A program made the position numbers and the translations under genes. Below the pieces are notes generated by a model. It had not been told where the DNA came from. It ran no database searches and was given only the letters and a program-made list of their open reading frames with translations. Positions 1 through 15,824 of a stretch of 64,000 bases of DNA are shown piece by piece. The DNA is taken from contig NC_053048.1 of assembly GCF_003473485.1 (NCBI RefSeq), forward strand, positions 26,715,255 through 26,779,254, read 5' to 3'. Origin of the DNA: Medicago truncatula. Taxonomy: Eukaryota; Streptophyta; Magnoliopsida; Fabales; Fabaceae. How positions within the stretch are numbered: position 1 is the first letter of the stretch; every line of letters starts with the position of its first letter.

Positions 1-2058
1 GGTTCTTCAAATTGCCTGTAAAGTGTTTCATTGAAATTCAATAAAGATCCATTCTGCACAAAGGCAAGCTCCCTATTTTGCCACTGTTCTTGTTAATTCC
101 CTGGTCCTAGTTCTATTATACTTAAAAGACATGATTTGTTTTCCTCTTCGACAACTAGATTTTTTAGGGAGGATCCACTAAGTGCGAAGCAAAAAATCAT
201 GAACAAGAGACAGAAAATGAAAAGGTCTCCACTATGTAACAAACTTCTGAGTTAGCCATAGGATAGGAGGGAGTGTAGCGGGTATGTGATTCGGTTGTAA
301 TCCAGGGGATGTGAGTTGGAGGAAATAGGCTGGAGTCAGTTGGGATTCTCTAGTTACCTAGTTTTTCCCCTTACTTCTATATTCAACTTTTCATTTTCCA
401 GAACCCGCCATGCCAAGATACAGACCCAAAATTGAGCATCAATACAGTGATCTTTTTTTTCTTTCAGTTTCTTTAATTTTTCAGGTACCAATTACTACAC
501 CTGACTCCTTTCATAATTCTCAGATCTAAGATAAAAGAATTCAGTTCTGTAGACTCTGCTTATCTGCTAGTTCTTTCACCTACAAATAAGGTTTCTTTTC
601 AATATTTCATCCATATTCTAGTCATAATACGGTTTCCCCAACTCATTGTTGGCTGGTGACCAGCGCTAAAAGTTTAAGTTCATTAAGAAGAGTTGCACTG
701 AGGAAGGAGGCGACATAAAACAGAAACACCTATTAATTCAACAGAACTTTACAATTTCTCTGTGAATCTACCAAGGAGACCGACTCATTGAAAGAAACCA
801 TCTGTCAAGCACCACAAAATGACTGGTCTATAGACTACAAAGAATGTCTTGATGTTTGAACAAAGCACATGCCATTTTTACAACATTGCTGATATTTAAC
901 TTAATTGTGGAAAATTGGAAATGGGGCTGCAAAGAATAAACTCAACAGTCATGACCAATCATTCACAAAGGTTGTACCATTTAAGAACCGAAACTCCTTC
1001 AAAAAAACTCATAAATTAGAAGCATGAGTTTTTTTCCCTTTAGCAGAAGCCAAGAAACCTTGTTCCAAAAGATACTCAACAGTAGAAGTCTATAAAATGC
1101 TGATTGAGAAGATTAGACAATCTGTATTACAAGGCAGGATCCTGAGATTCAGCCTACTATTCTTATTCAGTTTGAATTCTCAGTGTTCAACACTTTTTGA
1201 GGCTAGACTACTAAATATTTCCAAACACCATCGAATTTGGGGTTCCTGAAGGATTTTTTTAGGGGATTCTGAAGTAATTTTCTCTCATTAAAATGGAAAC
1301 TTCAGTTGGGAATTCTCTGATTTGTAAGCAAATCACGAGCCATGACTATTAACCATAACAATATGAAGTATGCAATGCTCAGCCAAAATTAAGCTGTGTA
1401 CATATTACTGTGTTATGTCTTACGACCATGTTGTACTTGGATTATTGATGAAGAAATTTCTCAGTATTTAAAGATGTAATAAGCACTACAAACTGTAAGT
1501 TGAAGATAATATTATTGTCAAAAAACAAATACATAACAAATAACAGTACATAATAATACGCAAAGTTGGTTCAGTTTGAATTTGATGAGACATACATAGG
1601 AACCAAAAGCCTATCTAATCCAGTGAGAGGAAGTTAGTTTTTTGAGTTTCCATTATAGTTTTGTTATGACTTATTCGGTTTCCATTGGATTAGCTGGGTT
1701 GACGAACTCAAAAACTCACTTCTACACAAGACCCCAACCAAACCAATGGAATCCACTCCACATTTAACCAATCAAATAAAACTATGTAGCAGACTCCAAC
1801 AATGCCATAAAATCAAATACTACAAAACCTATGTAGCTTCAACACTTCAGATTAAAAGCGTGTCTAGTGTTCGACACAAACACAATATGGTTATATTCAA
1901 TGACTTATATTCTCTTTAAGTAGTGTCTATGTGTCAGTGTCAGCATCAGCATCAGTGTCATGTTTAGTTTCCAAGGGCCTAACTCATTGAAATCCAAATT
2001 ACTAACCACATTCAATGCATCTGAAAAAACGGAAGAAGAAAGAAAGTAACAGACGAAC
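1..2058. other. No gene recognised; probable intron of PPR gene
   Basis: This stretch lies downstream, on the minus strand, of the first exon of the PPR gene. I see no PPR-repeat exon in it on the minus strand, so it is most simply the start of a first intron longer than 2 kb that continues past the left edge. The last 78 bases on the minus strand stay open without a stop, but the translation resembles nothing I know. Confidence 0.4.
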
Positions 2059-2463
2059 CTTAAGAGCAGATTCCCAACGAAACGCGGAGATCCGTTCATT
2101 AAGCGCTTCAAGAACAGTTCGAGGCAAAAGTTTCTTAGAATTAACAGGACCTTTCCTCCTTCTCTTATCAATAACCGCTTTAGTAGCCTCTCTACGAAGA
2201 ATAACAGAAACCGCTTTCTGCGAAGCTACTTTCGCATTCTTCATCTCCTTTCTTTCTTTTACTTCCTTTCTTTTCATCTTCTCCACTTCCTTCGCAATTC
2301 TCTTCGTCCGTTCATCATTTACTGCTAGCTTAACTGTTCCGGTGAGGGATGAAGGTGGAGGATCGGGTTGGGGAATGGATTGTGCTCGGGTTCGGAGACG
2401 GGTGGGGTTGGGTGGAGGGAGAGGAGGGAAGCGAGCGGTGGTGGTGGTGGAGAGTGAAGCCAT
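2059..2463 (-). CDS. PPR protein first exon (At5g48730-like), partial
   Basis: The exon starts at the ATG at 2463 and reads leftwards for 135 codons to a GT donor at 2058-2057. The first 40 or so residues are rich in Ser, Thr, Pro and Arg and poor in acids, as expected for a plastid transit peptide. A Lys/Glu/Arg-rich stretch follows. The exon then has the blocks ILRREATKAVIDK, KKLLPRTVLEALNERI and RWESALK. I recognise these as the region just before the PPR repeats in chloroplast P-class PPR proteins of the Arabidopsis At5g48730 type. P-class PPR proteins bind organellar RNA and affect its processing or stability. The frame runs on past the donor into a short non-PPR tail, which supports splicing after SALK. 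The repeats themselves would be in later exons outside the window. The family call is fairly firm; the exact orthologue is inference. Confidence 0.72.
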
Positions 2464-3759
2464 TAGAAGATTTTGTTGTGTTCGGTGGTATCGAGGCTTG
2501 AGGTTTGAGGAGGAGGAGAACTGGAGTAACTAGCAAGAGAGATCACGTGTAAGACACAGGTAATACTCACAGTCACATAAAAAAAATCTTAACTTTTTCC
2601 TTTTAAAAAAAATCTCTAATTTTTAGAAGTTGCGCGATTTTGACATCTAAACAAATAAAAATAACAATTTTTCCCTCTATATTTATGGAAATATGCTCAT
2701 TTAACACTCTATCTTTTAAGAAAATATGTCATTTAGACCCTTTATCTTTAGGGAAATATATTATTTTGGTCCTTATCTTTACAAAAAGTTATGATTTTGG
2801 CCTCCTGTTACATGTAGCGTTTTCTCAGCAGTTTTGCAACGTTTTGTAAAGTTAGGAATAAAATTGTAACTTTTTTTTAGAGGTCAAAACCGTAACTTTT
2901 TAAAAATTAATGAGTCAAAAATGCATTTAAGTATTATTTTTTTTAAGAGAACACCATTTCTAACTCTTTCTAACACTCTTGCTAAAAAGAAAAACCCTTT
3001 ATAACACTCAATCTTTTTTTGGATGAAATTAATTTGAATAGTCAGAATGCATGAATTGAGATTATTTGTTGGTGCAAGAACAACTTAGATAGAACCTAAT
3101 GTTGAAAAGAGAGTATCCTAGCATTTAGTTCAACTAAACAACAACACCTCTTCAACAAAGTGTTGTCTCAACAAAACTGAAAATAAACAGTTTTTAAACA
3201 ATCCCTTTATCACTAATTTAATCTCTAAACTATTAAAATCAACTAAAAGTCCTTAAGTTATACTCTCATATATTAATTTGGTCCTTGATTGAGTCAACTA
3301 AGGAACCCAATTGATGGATGAAAATATAGTTTAAAAACTTTTAGTTGATACTAAAAGTTTAAGGACCAAACGATAGTCTAGAGATTAAATTGAATGTTTA
3401 TCTTCAACCGTCAATGTTGTGCTTTGTGGTATTCTTTTGTCTGTTTGTGAAGTTGATTGAATCTGTAGTAAGAAGAGAATATACTATTTGACTTATTTCC
3501 TTTTTTTTTTTTATTTGGTCAAACTATAAGTTTTAGTTTATGCTGGTATTGAATATTGAAAGTGCTTGCATTCTGAAACCATGGCCTGCTAACTTAACCC
3601 CTTAATTGGAGTGAATATGTATATTTTTAGCTATGATGTTGATTGCTAAATGCCTTCTGCTATTGACCTTTGAACAAATGTAATCTCAAAACAAATAGGA
3701 ATGCAGAAATTACTTTCTGCTACTGTGCAACTTTTGATCATATGCGAATAATCTCCCTT
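2464..3759. other. Intergenic, divergent promoters; small inverted repeat
   Basis: This interval separates the divergently transcribed PPR gene and SRLK1, so it should hold both promoters. It is AT-rich. An imperfect inverted repeat at about 3221-3398 has arms containing ATCAACTAAAAG and its complement, and looks like a small decayed MITE. From about 3500 the sequence is homologous to the upstream DNA of SRLK2 and SRLK3. I see no coding sequence. Confidence 0.45.
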
Positions 3760-6845
<3,086 letters not shown>

Positions 6846-7569
6846 CACACAAACGGGTCTAAGAAATGTTTGAGCGGTTATGGATATGTGGCCAATGCTA
6901 GAAATTATATAATATGCAAAATGTTTGTTCCACCAATAGTTCAATTTTGAGAGGTTTCTGCATACTTTTTTGGTTGTGGATAGTTGCATGTTGGAGAACA
7001 AAATTTTGCAGGGAGCTTCTTTTCCATCCTCTTATGCTCTTAGTCACTCTTTGAAAATGTACCATAATAATTCATAGGGAAGTTGTTGGTCTATATGGCA
7101 AGCGAGAGTATGCGCTAGAGGGGGTCAATAGCGTTTTTCAAAATTATCGAGAGTTTTGCAAAAGCGTATTTAAAAAAGTGTTTTGACTAATTGGATACGT
7201 GCACGGTACCGATAACAAAAGTTAAGACAATGATAATATGTTAAGATTTGCTATTGAATTGAGAAGTTCAATTGCTAAATATTAATACAATCAACTATCA
7301 ATAATTCACAACCCAATTTACAAAGCTAGACAATTCTTAAACCAAACCTAAAAGCAATAAAACAAGCTATCACTAATGAACACAAGGTATATGAACTAAT
7401 GAATTGAACTTTGATTGAATTCAATTGTGATCAAATTGACTTAGAAAAGAATCTTAATTCAATGTACTAAGATTAGGTTTACAATTAAAATTATGATCAC
7501 ACTCAAATCAATTGGCAACAATTATTCGTCGATATACCTATTGTACTGTTACTTTCAGTAGCACTGTAT

Positions 7570-7720
7570 CCGCCTGTCTGCTCTTTTTATTGCGCTAATG
7601 CGTATAAATTATAAACATTAGTTTGTATGAAGTATTTATTTTGAAGAAAGTTTGCATGAAGATATGATTTTGATTAAAATTATAGGTATAAATATTTTGC
7701 ACTTTCAAATGGTAACATAC
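7570..7720 (-). repeat. Repeat R, partial inverted copy
   Basis: Read on the minus strand, this matches the start of the dispersed local repeat R: a GTGCAAAATAT motif, TATACCTATAATTTTAATC, then TTTATACGCATTA and AAAAAGAGCAGACA. It is the only inverted R copy seen, and it faces the partial direct copy at 8345. Confidence 0.6.
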
Positions 7721-8344
7721 TCATAATTTTCAATCACACTAACAATATATCAAATATATACGGGAAAATTTAGGCCTACCGTCCATGATTGGTCGAGACA
7801 GACAATAACATTTGTGTTCATCAATGACCGTGTTTGACAAAAATCAATTCTTAGAGTAGCAAATGTCTTTCTAAAGCAGGCAGCGAGGTCATGATCAAAT
7901 CAGTTTTGCTCGTCCTATGTCACGGGTATCTTTTTTCTCCCTACTACACTTATTAATACCATTAGGAATATATCAAATTCTTTCCATTGGGGTTATGATG
8001 GGTAATTGTGGTATTCACCGGATGTCTTGGGAAAACTATCTGTCCATAATAGTCACGGGGGTAAAGAGTTCAAGGATCTCACTGCTTTTAATTTGTCCAT
8101 GTTTTTTTTTTAGCAGATTAATTTGTCCATGTTGAATAAACAAGGATGAAAGTTTCGAACTGATCATACTTCTCTGATTTCCTGTTTGTTCCGAGCTCGG
8201 TACTTCCCACTTGGGTGAAGGTGAGAAACACACAGGGGGTTGAATTGGGTTAGTTTATTTTTTATTTTTCCTGAAATTTTTTTATAAGTTAAAAACTGAT
8301 TAGAGGATGCAAAAGATTAACACGAGAAGAAAATATAGTTTGTT

Positions 8345-8640
8345 TAATTATGAAAGTGTAAAATATCTATACCTACAATTTTAATCAAAATCAAAATAAT
8401 TTTAATCAGAATTTTACAAAAACTACAATTCATAATTTATACACGTTAGAGAAATAAAAAAAGCAGACATCTTTTTTAGCATAAATATATTTTCAGTTCC
8501 CGTAAATATTAAAGCTTTTTGTTTATTTTTTTTAAAAAATTTCTTCATCTTATACTCCGAAAATGATGTTCCGTCAACTTTTCAAAATTTTTAATGAATT
8601 TTTGTAGAAATGTTTAGAATATTATATATATATATATATT
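8345..8640 (+). repeat. Repeat R, partial direct copy
   Basis: This is homologous to repeats at about 22385, 24840, 41335 and 42597. It includes the TATACCTACAATTTTAATC core, AGCAGACATC, and the later segment around TTTTTGTAGAAATG. It is more decayed than the other copies. Confidence 0.55.
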
Positions 8641-8909
8641 TTAAATTAAATATAAAATTTTAAAGTTTTTTTTTTTTTGACATAATGAAATTTTAAAGTT
8701 AATTAATTAAATTCATAAAAATTATGGAGAAAGGTCAGAAAAAAAGTGTCTACGTCACTTCTCTCTTCCACTGCTTTAACATTGACTAGATAGAGCGCTC
8801 AATTAACACAATGATACTTACTTGTATAAGCTTTGTTGAAGAAATTACGAGATGAACTTTTTTATAAATTCTTCCTAACAGTCTCACAAGTGCTTATCCT
8901 AGTAGATAA

Positions 8910-9160
8910 GGGCCTGTTTGGATAAACATTGTAGTTATAGCACAATAAGTGCTTATGTATAAGCATGCATAAGCTAAATTTTTATAGCAAAAGATAAAAT
9001 ATAATTAAATTGTTTTTGTAATTGCTATAAGTTGTTTTACTAAGCTATATAGGAAATTTATGAAAATAAGTCGAAAAAAGCTGTTGTCAAGTTCTCCCAA
9101 AAAGTCTCACAAAACTTATGCAAGTATATAAGCTCAAATAAGCCAATTGAAACAGTCCCT
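8910..9160. mobile_element. MITE-like element, unit A copy
   Basis: The left end reads GGCCTGTTTGGATAAAC and the right end, on the opposite strand, GGGACTGTTTCAATTGG. Between them lie repeated TAAGCTTAT/ATAAGCT-type palindromic words. I recognise this as a very common legume MITE whose ends read GGGCCTGTTTGGATAAAC. Matching copies sit at equivalent places at 34094 and 45157, so it was present before the segment was duplicated. Confidence 0.6.
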
Positions 9161-9199
9161 TGTTATACCGTTGTAATTGTGTTTATCAATCGAAAGATG

Positions 9200-9773
9200 C
9201 TTCAAGGATGGTTGAAAATGCTGTCAAGGAAGGACAGAGAAATGAATTGTAAGGCTCATTGAAGAAGAGTAGGGAAATTTTCACAAGGTAAAACTGTCTA
9301 TAGCATAATGTTTAAATTCATAAGCATTATTTCGTCATTTTAATTTTTTACAGGAGAGTATCTGTTTCCATGAGATAATGTACTGAAGAGACGGTTGATT
9401 CTAACATGGAGAAATTTTACACGTAACGATTATCCCCAAACTTTCGGCTTAAGGTATGTTGCAGTAACAATTTTTGTGGTTTGTGTTGTTACATTGCCTG
9501 TGAAGTTAATTGAATCTGTAATTGCAAAGGAATATATATCATTGATTATTTATGATTTTTATAAACATTTTCAAACCATAGTTTATGAGGTTATTTAAAG
9601 TAATCTAATCTCAGTCATAATATTTTTTTGCAACTGATGATTGAATTCTTAATATAGTGTCATTGGTTCAATATAACACATGTGAGAATCATTCACTCAA
9701 ATCTCATTGTTGATATCTCGTTTATCATATGTTCAGTTCTGCAGCGCGTACACCAAAATCACGGTGAAAAACA
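9200..9773. repeat. Duplicated upstream block, left part (pairs with 45440-45995)
   Basis: From about 9280 to the Copia insertion this appears identical by eye to 45500-45995. It contains a 67-codon open frame (9395-9598) that recurs exactly at 45619-45822. The open frame has no recognisable domain, and I treat it as chance conservation within a very recent duplication or conversion tract. Confidence 0.7.
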
Positions 9774-10376
9774 TGTTGGAATATTTTATTATTTATTATA
9801 TTCCAATATCATTATGTGGGCAAATATCGTAACAATAATTATATTAGCTATTTATCAATTGTGGGCCTTAGTTGATTAGTGATCAAATTAAGTAATAAGG
9901 CTATTAGATTTCTAATTGGATAATTAATTAAATATTTAATTAGTTGATATGGACTTAATGAGTGGATGTCCGGATGGCCCATTAATGGAATAATGGGAAA
10001 CCCTAATGGTCATCCAATATAAAAGAGGCTATGGTCCCCAATATACCGTACACGGCAATACTCTCTCTTCTCCCCATCTGAAGAGAACTTGAGGCATAAA
10101 GGTACCGGTTGAGGAAGAACCAAATCAGCCGCCGCTAACTCTATTGTGTGTTTCAGATCATCTCATCTCTTTGGTTATTGTTGTTGATGAGAGGGCTGCC
10201 TTGAAAGCTTTATCCAGGTATTCCTAATACCCTAATTCTTAATATCCTTGATAAATCAAACATGTCGTAGATCCGATCATAATCATGTTCAATGTTTTGT
10301 TTGCTTCCGCTATTGATGTATGATTGTTGAACATGTTTTATGAAATTTGTTTATATTAAGACCTAAATTTCCAACA
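9774..10376 (+). repeat. 5' LTR of Copia-type element
   Basis: This is a 603-bp terminal repeat bounded by TG and CA, with a TATA-like AATATAAAAGAGG at about 10015 that may be the element promoter. It is directly followed by the tRNA-iMet primer-binding site. Confidence 0.92.
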
Positions 10377-10378
10377 AG

Positions 10379-10390
10379 TGGTATCAGAGC
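10379..10390 (+). other. Primer-binding site (tRNA-iMet type)
   Basis: TGGTATCAGAGC starts two bases after the 5' LTR, the usual position of a Copia primer-binding site complementary to the 3' end of plant initiator methionine tRNA. Confidence 0.9.
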
Positions 10391-12067
10391 CACCTTCATG
10401 TTTGATTTATTGAGATTTTGTGTTAATTATATTGTTCGATTTTATTTTGGTATGGCTTATATATGTTATCGATGATTATTGCTTTATTTTCTTTATCGAT
10501 GACTTCATGTAGCCTATTTGTAAATCGGTGTAAATCTATGCCTGTTAGCTATTGCTTTGTTATTGAATGTTTAACTTCAATTTTTGTTTGTTGAGGCGTG
10601 ACACATATCTGCAATTGATGGCTTTTCACCTTTTCCTATTTGTAAATCGGTGTCAATTTTATTTTGGCCGTAATGCCTTCGTCGATGCCTATTTGTTTTT
10701 ATTTTTTATTTTATTTTTTATTGAATGATGCTTTATATTATATACATGAATTTGTGCATCGATAGGCATATTGAATTTTTTACTAATTTTCATTGTGCAT
10801 ACATATATTTGCTCACTTGTATATCAGTGTTGCTTGTCCGTCAATTTCAAAATAGTGTTCCTTTAAAATTGTTTGGGCATGATAGTTTGTTTGGTTTACA
10901 AGATCCATCATATTGATTTTCAATTTGGTGAGATATAATCACTTTTGGTTTACTGCGTATAATTGCATATGAATATAACAATCTCTTGGATTATTGTGTC
11001 ATGAATAAATTTTTCCGGTCTTGATACATATTGATTTTAATTTATTTTTATCATTTTTTTTGTTATGTCAATATTTGCGTTTAATTCAGTTCCGGTATTA
11101 GCTTTATTCAATTTTAATTGGGTAAGCATTGTGGCTCCTTCAGCATCAGCCATCTTTGTATTGAGAAAATTGATATGCAGTGATTGCTTAGTTTGACCAA
11201 ATTGAATTGTTATGAAGATTTAATTCATATATAAATCTTAATTTTTTGGTGGTTTGAATTTTAATTGAAAAAGGGCTCATAAGCATATTTTGTTTGGTTT
11301 GGTTTGACCTTTGTACATTGAGTATTTGGTTTACATAAAGTTTTCAAAAGCAGGATATGTATTTTTTTTTTGACAAGACACATATTATGCACTTAACACT
11401 TTATTTTGAAAAATTAACAAATAAATTTGTTATATATATATTTGGTTATTTATAGACTTGTGGAAGATTTCTCGTCTTTTACTTATGGATCTCAAAATAT
11501 TGTTGTATAGTATGGTAGTACAAAAGATAATGATTGAATTCTCTAATTCGGAAAAATATTAATTCTAGTTATGTTTGTTTATTTATAAACATATAAAGTT
11601 TTTTTCCTTATTTAGGAAATAATTGAATCTAGAGTTATTCATTATTTTATTTAAAGAATCATTTGGTACGTGAATCAATTGTGGCATGAATGAATATTTT
11701 GATGTATATAAGATTCAATTTTCTTTTAATTTGAAATTGAATATTTGGTTATAGCATGATTATCATATTAGAGTTTATTGTTATTAAGTTTTCTACAATA
11801 ATATTTTGTCTTATCATGCATTTTGAATATATTTCATGCTATGTTTGTTGTTGCTTTTATGCTATATATGTAAATGTATTCTCATACACACATTGGTGTG
11901 ATTTGTGACTTTTCATCTTCTTTCAAATTCATGAATTTGTCTTCACACTTAAGGGTTGTCGAGTGACCTTATGGTTACTTAGCAACATAATGGACTAATT
12001 CAGCATACATTATGTCAGTAGTGCTTTGTAAATTTAAGATCATTCCCATTTAATTTGCTGTGAAATG

Positions 12068-12601
12068 TCTAGTAATTGCGGTTGTTTTGGTTGAAGCAAC
12101 ATGTTGCCAAAGTAACCTCTGTTGCGTAGATTTGATTCAACTGAACTTGCAAAAGACGTAGTATGAAATTATCCATGTGAGTTGTCGTCGGTCCCAAGGA
12201 AGGCACAACTTGACCGGATAATTACATACATATGATAGTAAATGTATGGTGATTATAAAGTAATTATCCATGTGAATAATAGGATACCTGAATGTGACTA
12301 TTATTTGACAGGACTTATCACCTTATTTAATATATATTAAGATTATCTAGTAACTGCAGTTGAGTCGGTTGAAACAATAATGTTGCCCAAGTAACCTCTG
12401 TTGCGTAGATTCCATTCAACTGAAGTTACAAAAGATGTAGTGTGTAATTATTTATGCGAGTTGTCGTCGGCCCCAAGGAAGGCACAACTTGGCCGGATAG
12501 TTACATATATGTGATGGTAAATATGTGGTGATTATAACGTAATAATCCATGTGGATAATAGGATGCCCAAAGGTGACTATTATTTGACAGGACTTATCAC
12601 C
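12068..12601 (+). repeat. Tandem duplication (2 x ~255 bp) inside Copia element
   Basis: Two diverged direct copies, 12068-12322 and 12346-12601, share GTAACCTCTGTTGCGTAGAT, GAGTTGTCGTCGG, CCCAAGGAAGGCACAACTTG and the ending TTTGACAGGACTTATCACC. They lie in the 5' half of the internal region, where gag would be in a complete element. They are older than the insertion, since the copies differ from each other while the LTRs do not. Confidence 0.85.
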
Positions 12602-14299
12602 AATGTTTGATCATTACATTGAGAGTACCGCTTGCAGTTAATTCTTAGCAATCCAAAGATTGTGTTTTAATGGTGTGCTTGGTATCTTGTTAAGGTCTTT
12701 TATTTACAAATAAAGAAGCACGTTTCTTTAATATTTTACTGACATGTATGTTGATGTTGTGTTAGTGTAAACTTATTTAATTATTTAAGAGTTTACATTC
12801 ACATATATTACGATAAACATATGACAATTATAAGAATTTATTCTTTGTCAAAGTAAATTGTCATTGTTTGATCATTGTTGTAAACTACCACTATCAATTG
12901 ATATTAATGTTTGAAGACTTGATATTGATGGTGCACTAGGTATTTTGGTGAGTACTTTTGTTTCTCTTATTCTCTTTAAACTAATATAGTTTATATATCT
13001 GTTAATTTGAGTTAAATTTTAACTCTTAAAAGTTCTTTTAGGAATTAAAGAATAATATTAATATTGTTCTTGGATCTAGACCTTAGATAAGGGTGGTGAA
13101 ACTCACATTCTCTCACAAATTCAGCACCTAATGTGAGAATCAAGTTTGACAAGTGAATATACACCAAATCTCTTAGGTCACGTAAGATCATAAAGCCAAA
13201 ATATCATACGTATTAGAGGTGTTATTTTAAATGACAAAAAATTTGTCATATTTTCTTTGCTTAAACTAAGGTGTTTTTTTTAAAAGCAATATAGAGAAAG
13301 ACAAGCTCTCATTGGAGAGTGGGTATTTCGTTAAGGTTATTAGGCAAAGAAAATGTTAGGAGCACATTATGTAAACATTTAATCTTGCTAAGACGCTAAA
13401 AATTCGACTATCATATGACTTGTTCGAAAATTCAGTAATTTCGACTATCATATGACTTGTTCGAGAATTCAGTATTTTGTATTATCTTTGCACAATTAAG
13501 TTTATAACTGTTACAGTTAGAAATGATCGTTTAAATGATCAATTCATAAAGTGTGCAAATAAGGAAAGGCTGAAGCAAGAGAAAATAAAATAGTGCTCAT
13601 TCGGAAAATACCTCAAAAGATAAGGGCAAATAAAGAAAGGTAGTCTTGACTGACTTATGTCAAATGATGTTGAAAGATATATCAATTTAGAATGGACAAA
13701 GTCGATAAAGATTGCTTTATTCATTTTTTGAACCAATTTTAGATTGTCGTTACTAGCTTTTTTGTATTTAAAAGACAATTTGGTGAATCATCGTTTGAAT
13801 TTTATTTATTTATTTATTTATTTTTCTTTGAATAAGTCAAGATATTTTGAGTTCTATTTTCAATTGATGATTCAATGTGTCTTTTAAGTTCAATTATTAG
13901 AGTCAATTCAATTATGACTTGTGACATTCTATATTGTTTAAGGTTTTGAATACTATAAGTTTTTCGTCCCACAAATTAAGAAATTTTTTTTTGAGACATA
14001 AATTGTTAAGCTTTCTTGAGGATATTGAGTTTGGGGGAGAGATATGGTTTTAGAACAAAATTGAATGAGGAAGAATTAGTTCTAAACTAATTCATATAGT
14101 TACTATTATTATAGTATATTTGGATCCTCGTGAGGACATTATTGTTCTTTCTCTCAATCAAGTTAATAAATTAATTCATATAGATCAAACTCAACACCCT
14201 TAAGAAATATAGCTTCTAGTGTCATTAAGAATTGACTGAAAAGAGAAGTTCTCTTTAGTTTAGTTGAAAGACTCTATTAGGACAGTCATGATACTAGTT

Positions 14300-15360
14300 T
14301 GCTGATTATAATTTTGGAGCTGCATAAGATGGATTATAATATAGTGTTTCTTAATGGTGACATTAACGATACAATATGGTGCATCTGAATCAAACTTTGG
14401 ATCAATTGATACAAAGTAGATGGTTTAAAAAGGCATGAAATCCACTTATAAGTTAAGAAATTTGTTTTTTTTAATGTTACCACAAATTCTCATGAAGCAA
14501 TTGTCTCATTTAGTTTTGAGATAATATTATGGAGAATTGTGGATTTAGTAAGCTCAGTGGGAGAAAATTTATATTTCAAGTTTAATGTGTAAATTATATT
14601 TTATTTAGTCAACGATGATATATGTTTGTCATGTGAAACCAATAAATCTCTAATAAAAGTTAGTGATGAAAGATCTTGGGGACGCCTCTTTTGTATTAGG
14701 CATTTCAATACTTAGAGATTCTTCTCAAGGTATTATTCGGATATCACAAAAGAGTTATATCAATAAAGTTGAAAATAAAATGACATAATTTTTTGGATGA
14801 TCTCAATCATCGAGAGAGACTTTTCAGTCTCAAATATTGCCCATTAGGAAATTTATGTATTCAGAAATTTAAGTATTTTCCTACACTTTGCCTATAGGAT
14901 TTTTATGTATGATTTTATTATACACATTTGAAAATAATGTATATAATAAGATTGTTTGACAGATACTTGAGCAATTCAAAGTTTGAATTGTTGAAAAGGC
15001 AACCATAAGGATTATTAAAGAGAACAAGAGAGTTATTACTCACATTAGAAATCTGACAATTTGGAGATCATTAGTGTGTCAGACTCTTGCTTTTGGATGT
15101 TTGTATATAATACACATCCAACTCAGGAAATTACTGTAAGTATTTATGTCACTTGGTTGTATATTGTTAAAGGTATTGAAAGACCACTAAAGTTATATAG
15201 TGACATAATTCAGTTGTATATTTATTTGATAACAAAGTTTACAAGGTTCATTACTTTTTGTTGTTAAATGATATAACACAAAGAGACAAACTTTATGCTA
15301 GCTATACCACTAATCAAAGACATGACACGTAAGGTCTTTCATGTGGTTGTTGTCATTAAG
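14300..15360 (+). pseudogene. Decayed Copia pol (RT and RNase H remnants)
   Basis: In-frame words typical of Copia reverse transcriptase and RNase H appear in order but in different frames with many stops: ELHKMD...VFLNGDIND, MKDLGDASFVLGISILRDSS, SQKSYINKV, GIERPLKLYSD and a degraded LIKDMTRKVFH. No enzyme can be made. Upstream gag, protease and integrase are not recognisable. Confidence 0.8.
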
Positions 15361-15824
15361 GATGTCTTGGATTAGTGGGAGTCTCTTATTTTATGTTCTA
15401 TACTTTTGTTTTGATATTGATACAGACTTTATGTTATTATTTTCTGCAGAAATAAAATTCATGAGGTTATTATTGCTATAACCATTTCTGTATCATTTGT
15501 GCAAATTTTAAATTTGCAAAACTTCAGTTTGATCTCATTAAAGACTTTAGTTGGATCAGTTGGAAATAGGCATGATTCGGAGATCACATTACATGAAATT
15601 TCCATGCCACTCATCCATATCAATCTATGTCATCAAGTGCATTGATATGGTGGTCATCGGGGTTCCGTCACGTTATACGTCAGTGACGACAGCCGCGGTG
15701 GTCCCATTATTAATGTATGAGGTGGACCAGATTGTAAAGTTGAAATCTAAAGATAAGTAGCATTCAGTTGCGCGCCTAAAGAATTCTGATATAATTATTA
15801 AGATATGTAGCCCAAGTGGGAGAT

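Larger units (their letters stand above)
6846..8909. other. Intergenic 3' of SRLK1 with decayed repeats
   Basis: No gene is recognised. Short segments at about 7119 (GAGGGGGTCAATAGCG) and 8229 (CACAGGGGGTTGAATTGGG) resemble decayed retroelement ends. An inverted and a direct partial copy of repeat R are listed separately. From about 8730 the sequence matches DNA at 33830 and 44940, the start of the duplicated upstream block. Confidence 0.4.

Noticed and set aside
1..78. Open minus-strand frame at the left edge (NRELAFVQNGSLLNF...)
   Set aside because: About 25-30 codons open is within chance, and it matches no family I recognise. It does not look like a PPR repeat.
2015..2533. 172-codon plus-strand frame
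   Set aside because: It is the antisense shadow of the PPR exon, whose minus-strand frame carries recognisable PPR-family sequence.
9395..9598. 67-codon frame exactly repeated at 45619-45822
   Set aside because: The whole surrounding 500 bp is equally identical, so identity does not indicate coding. No domain or orthologue features are visible.
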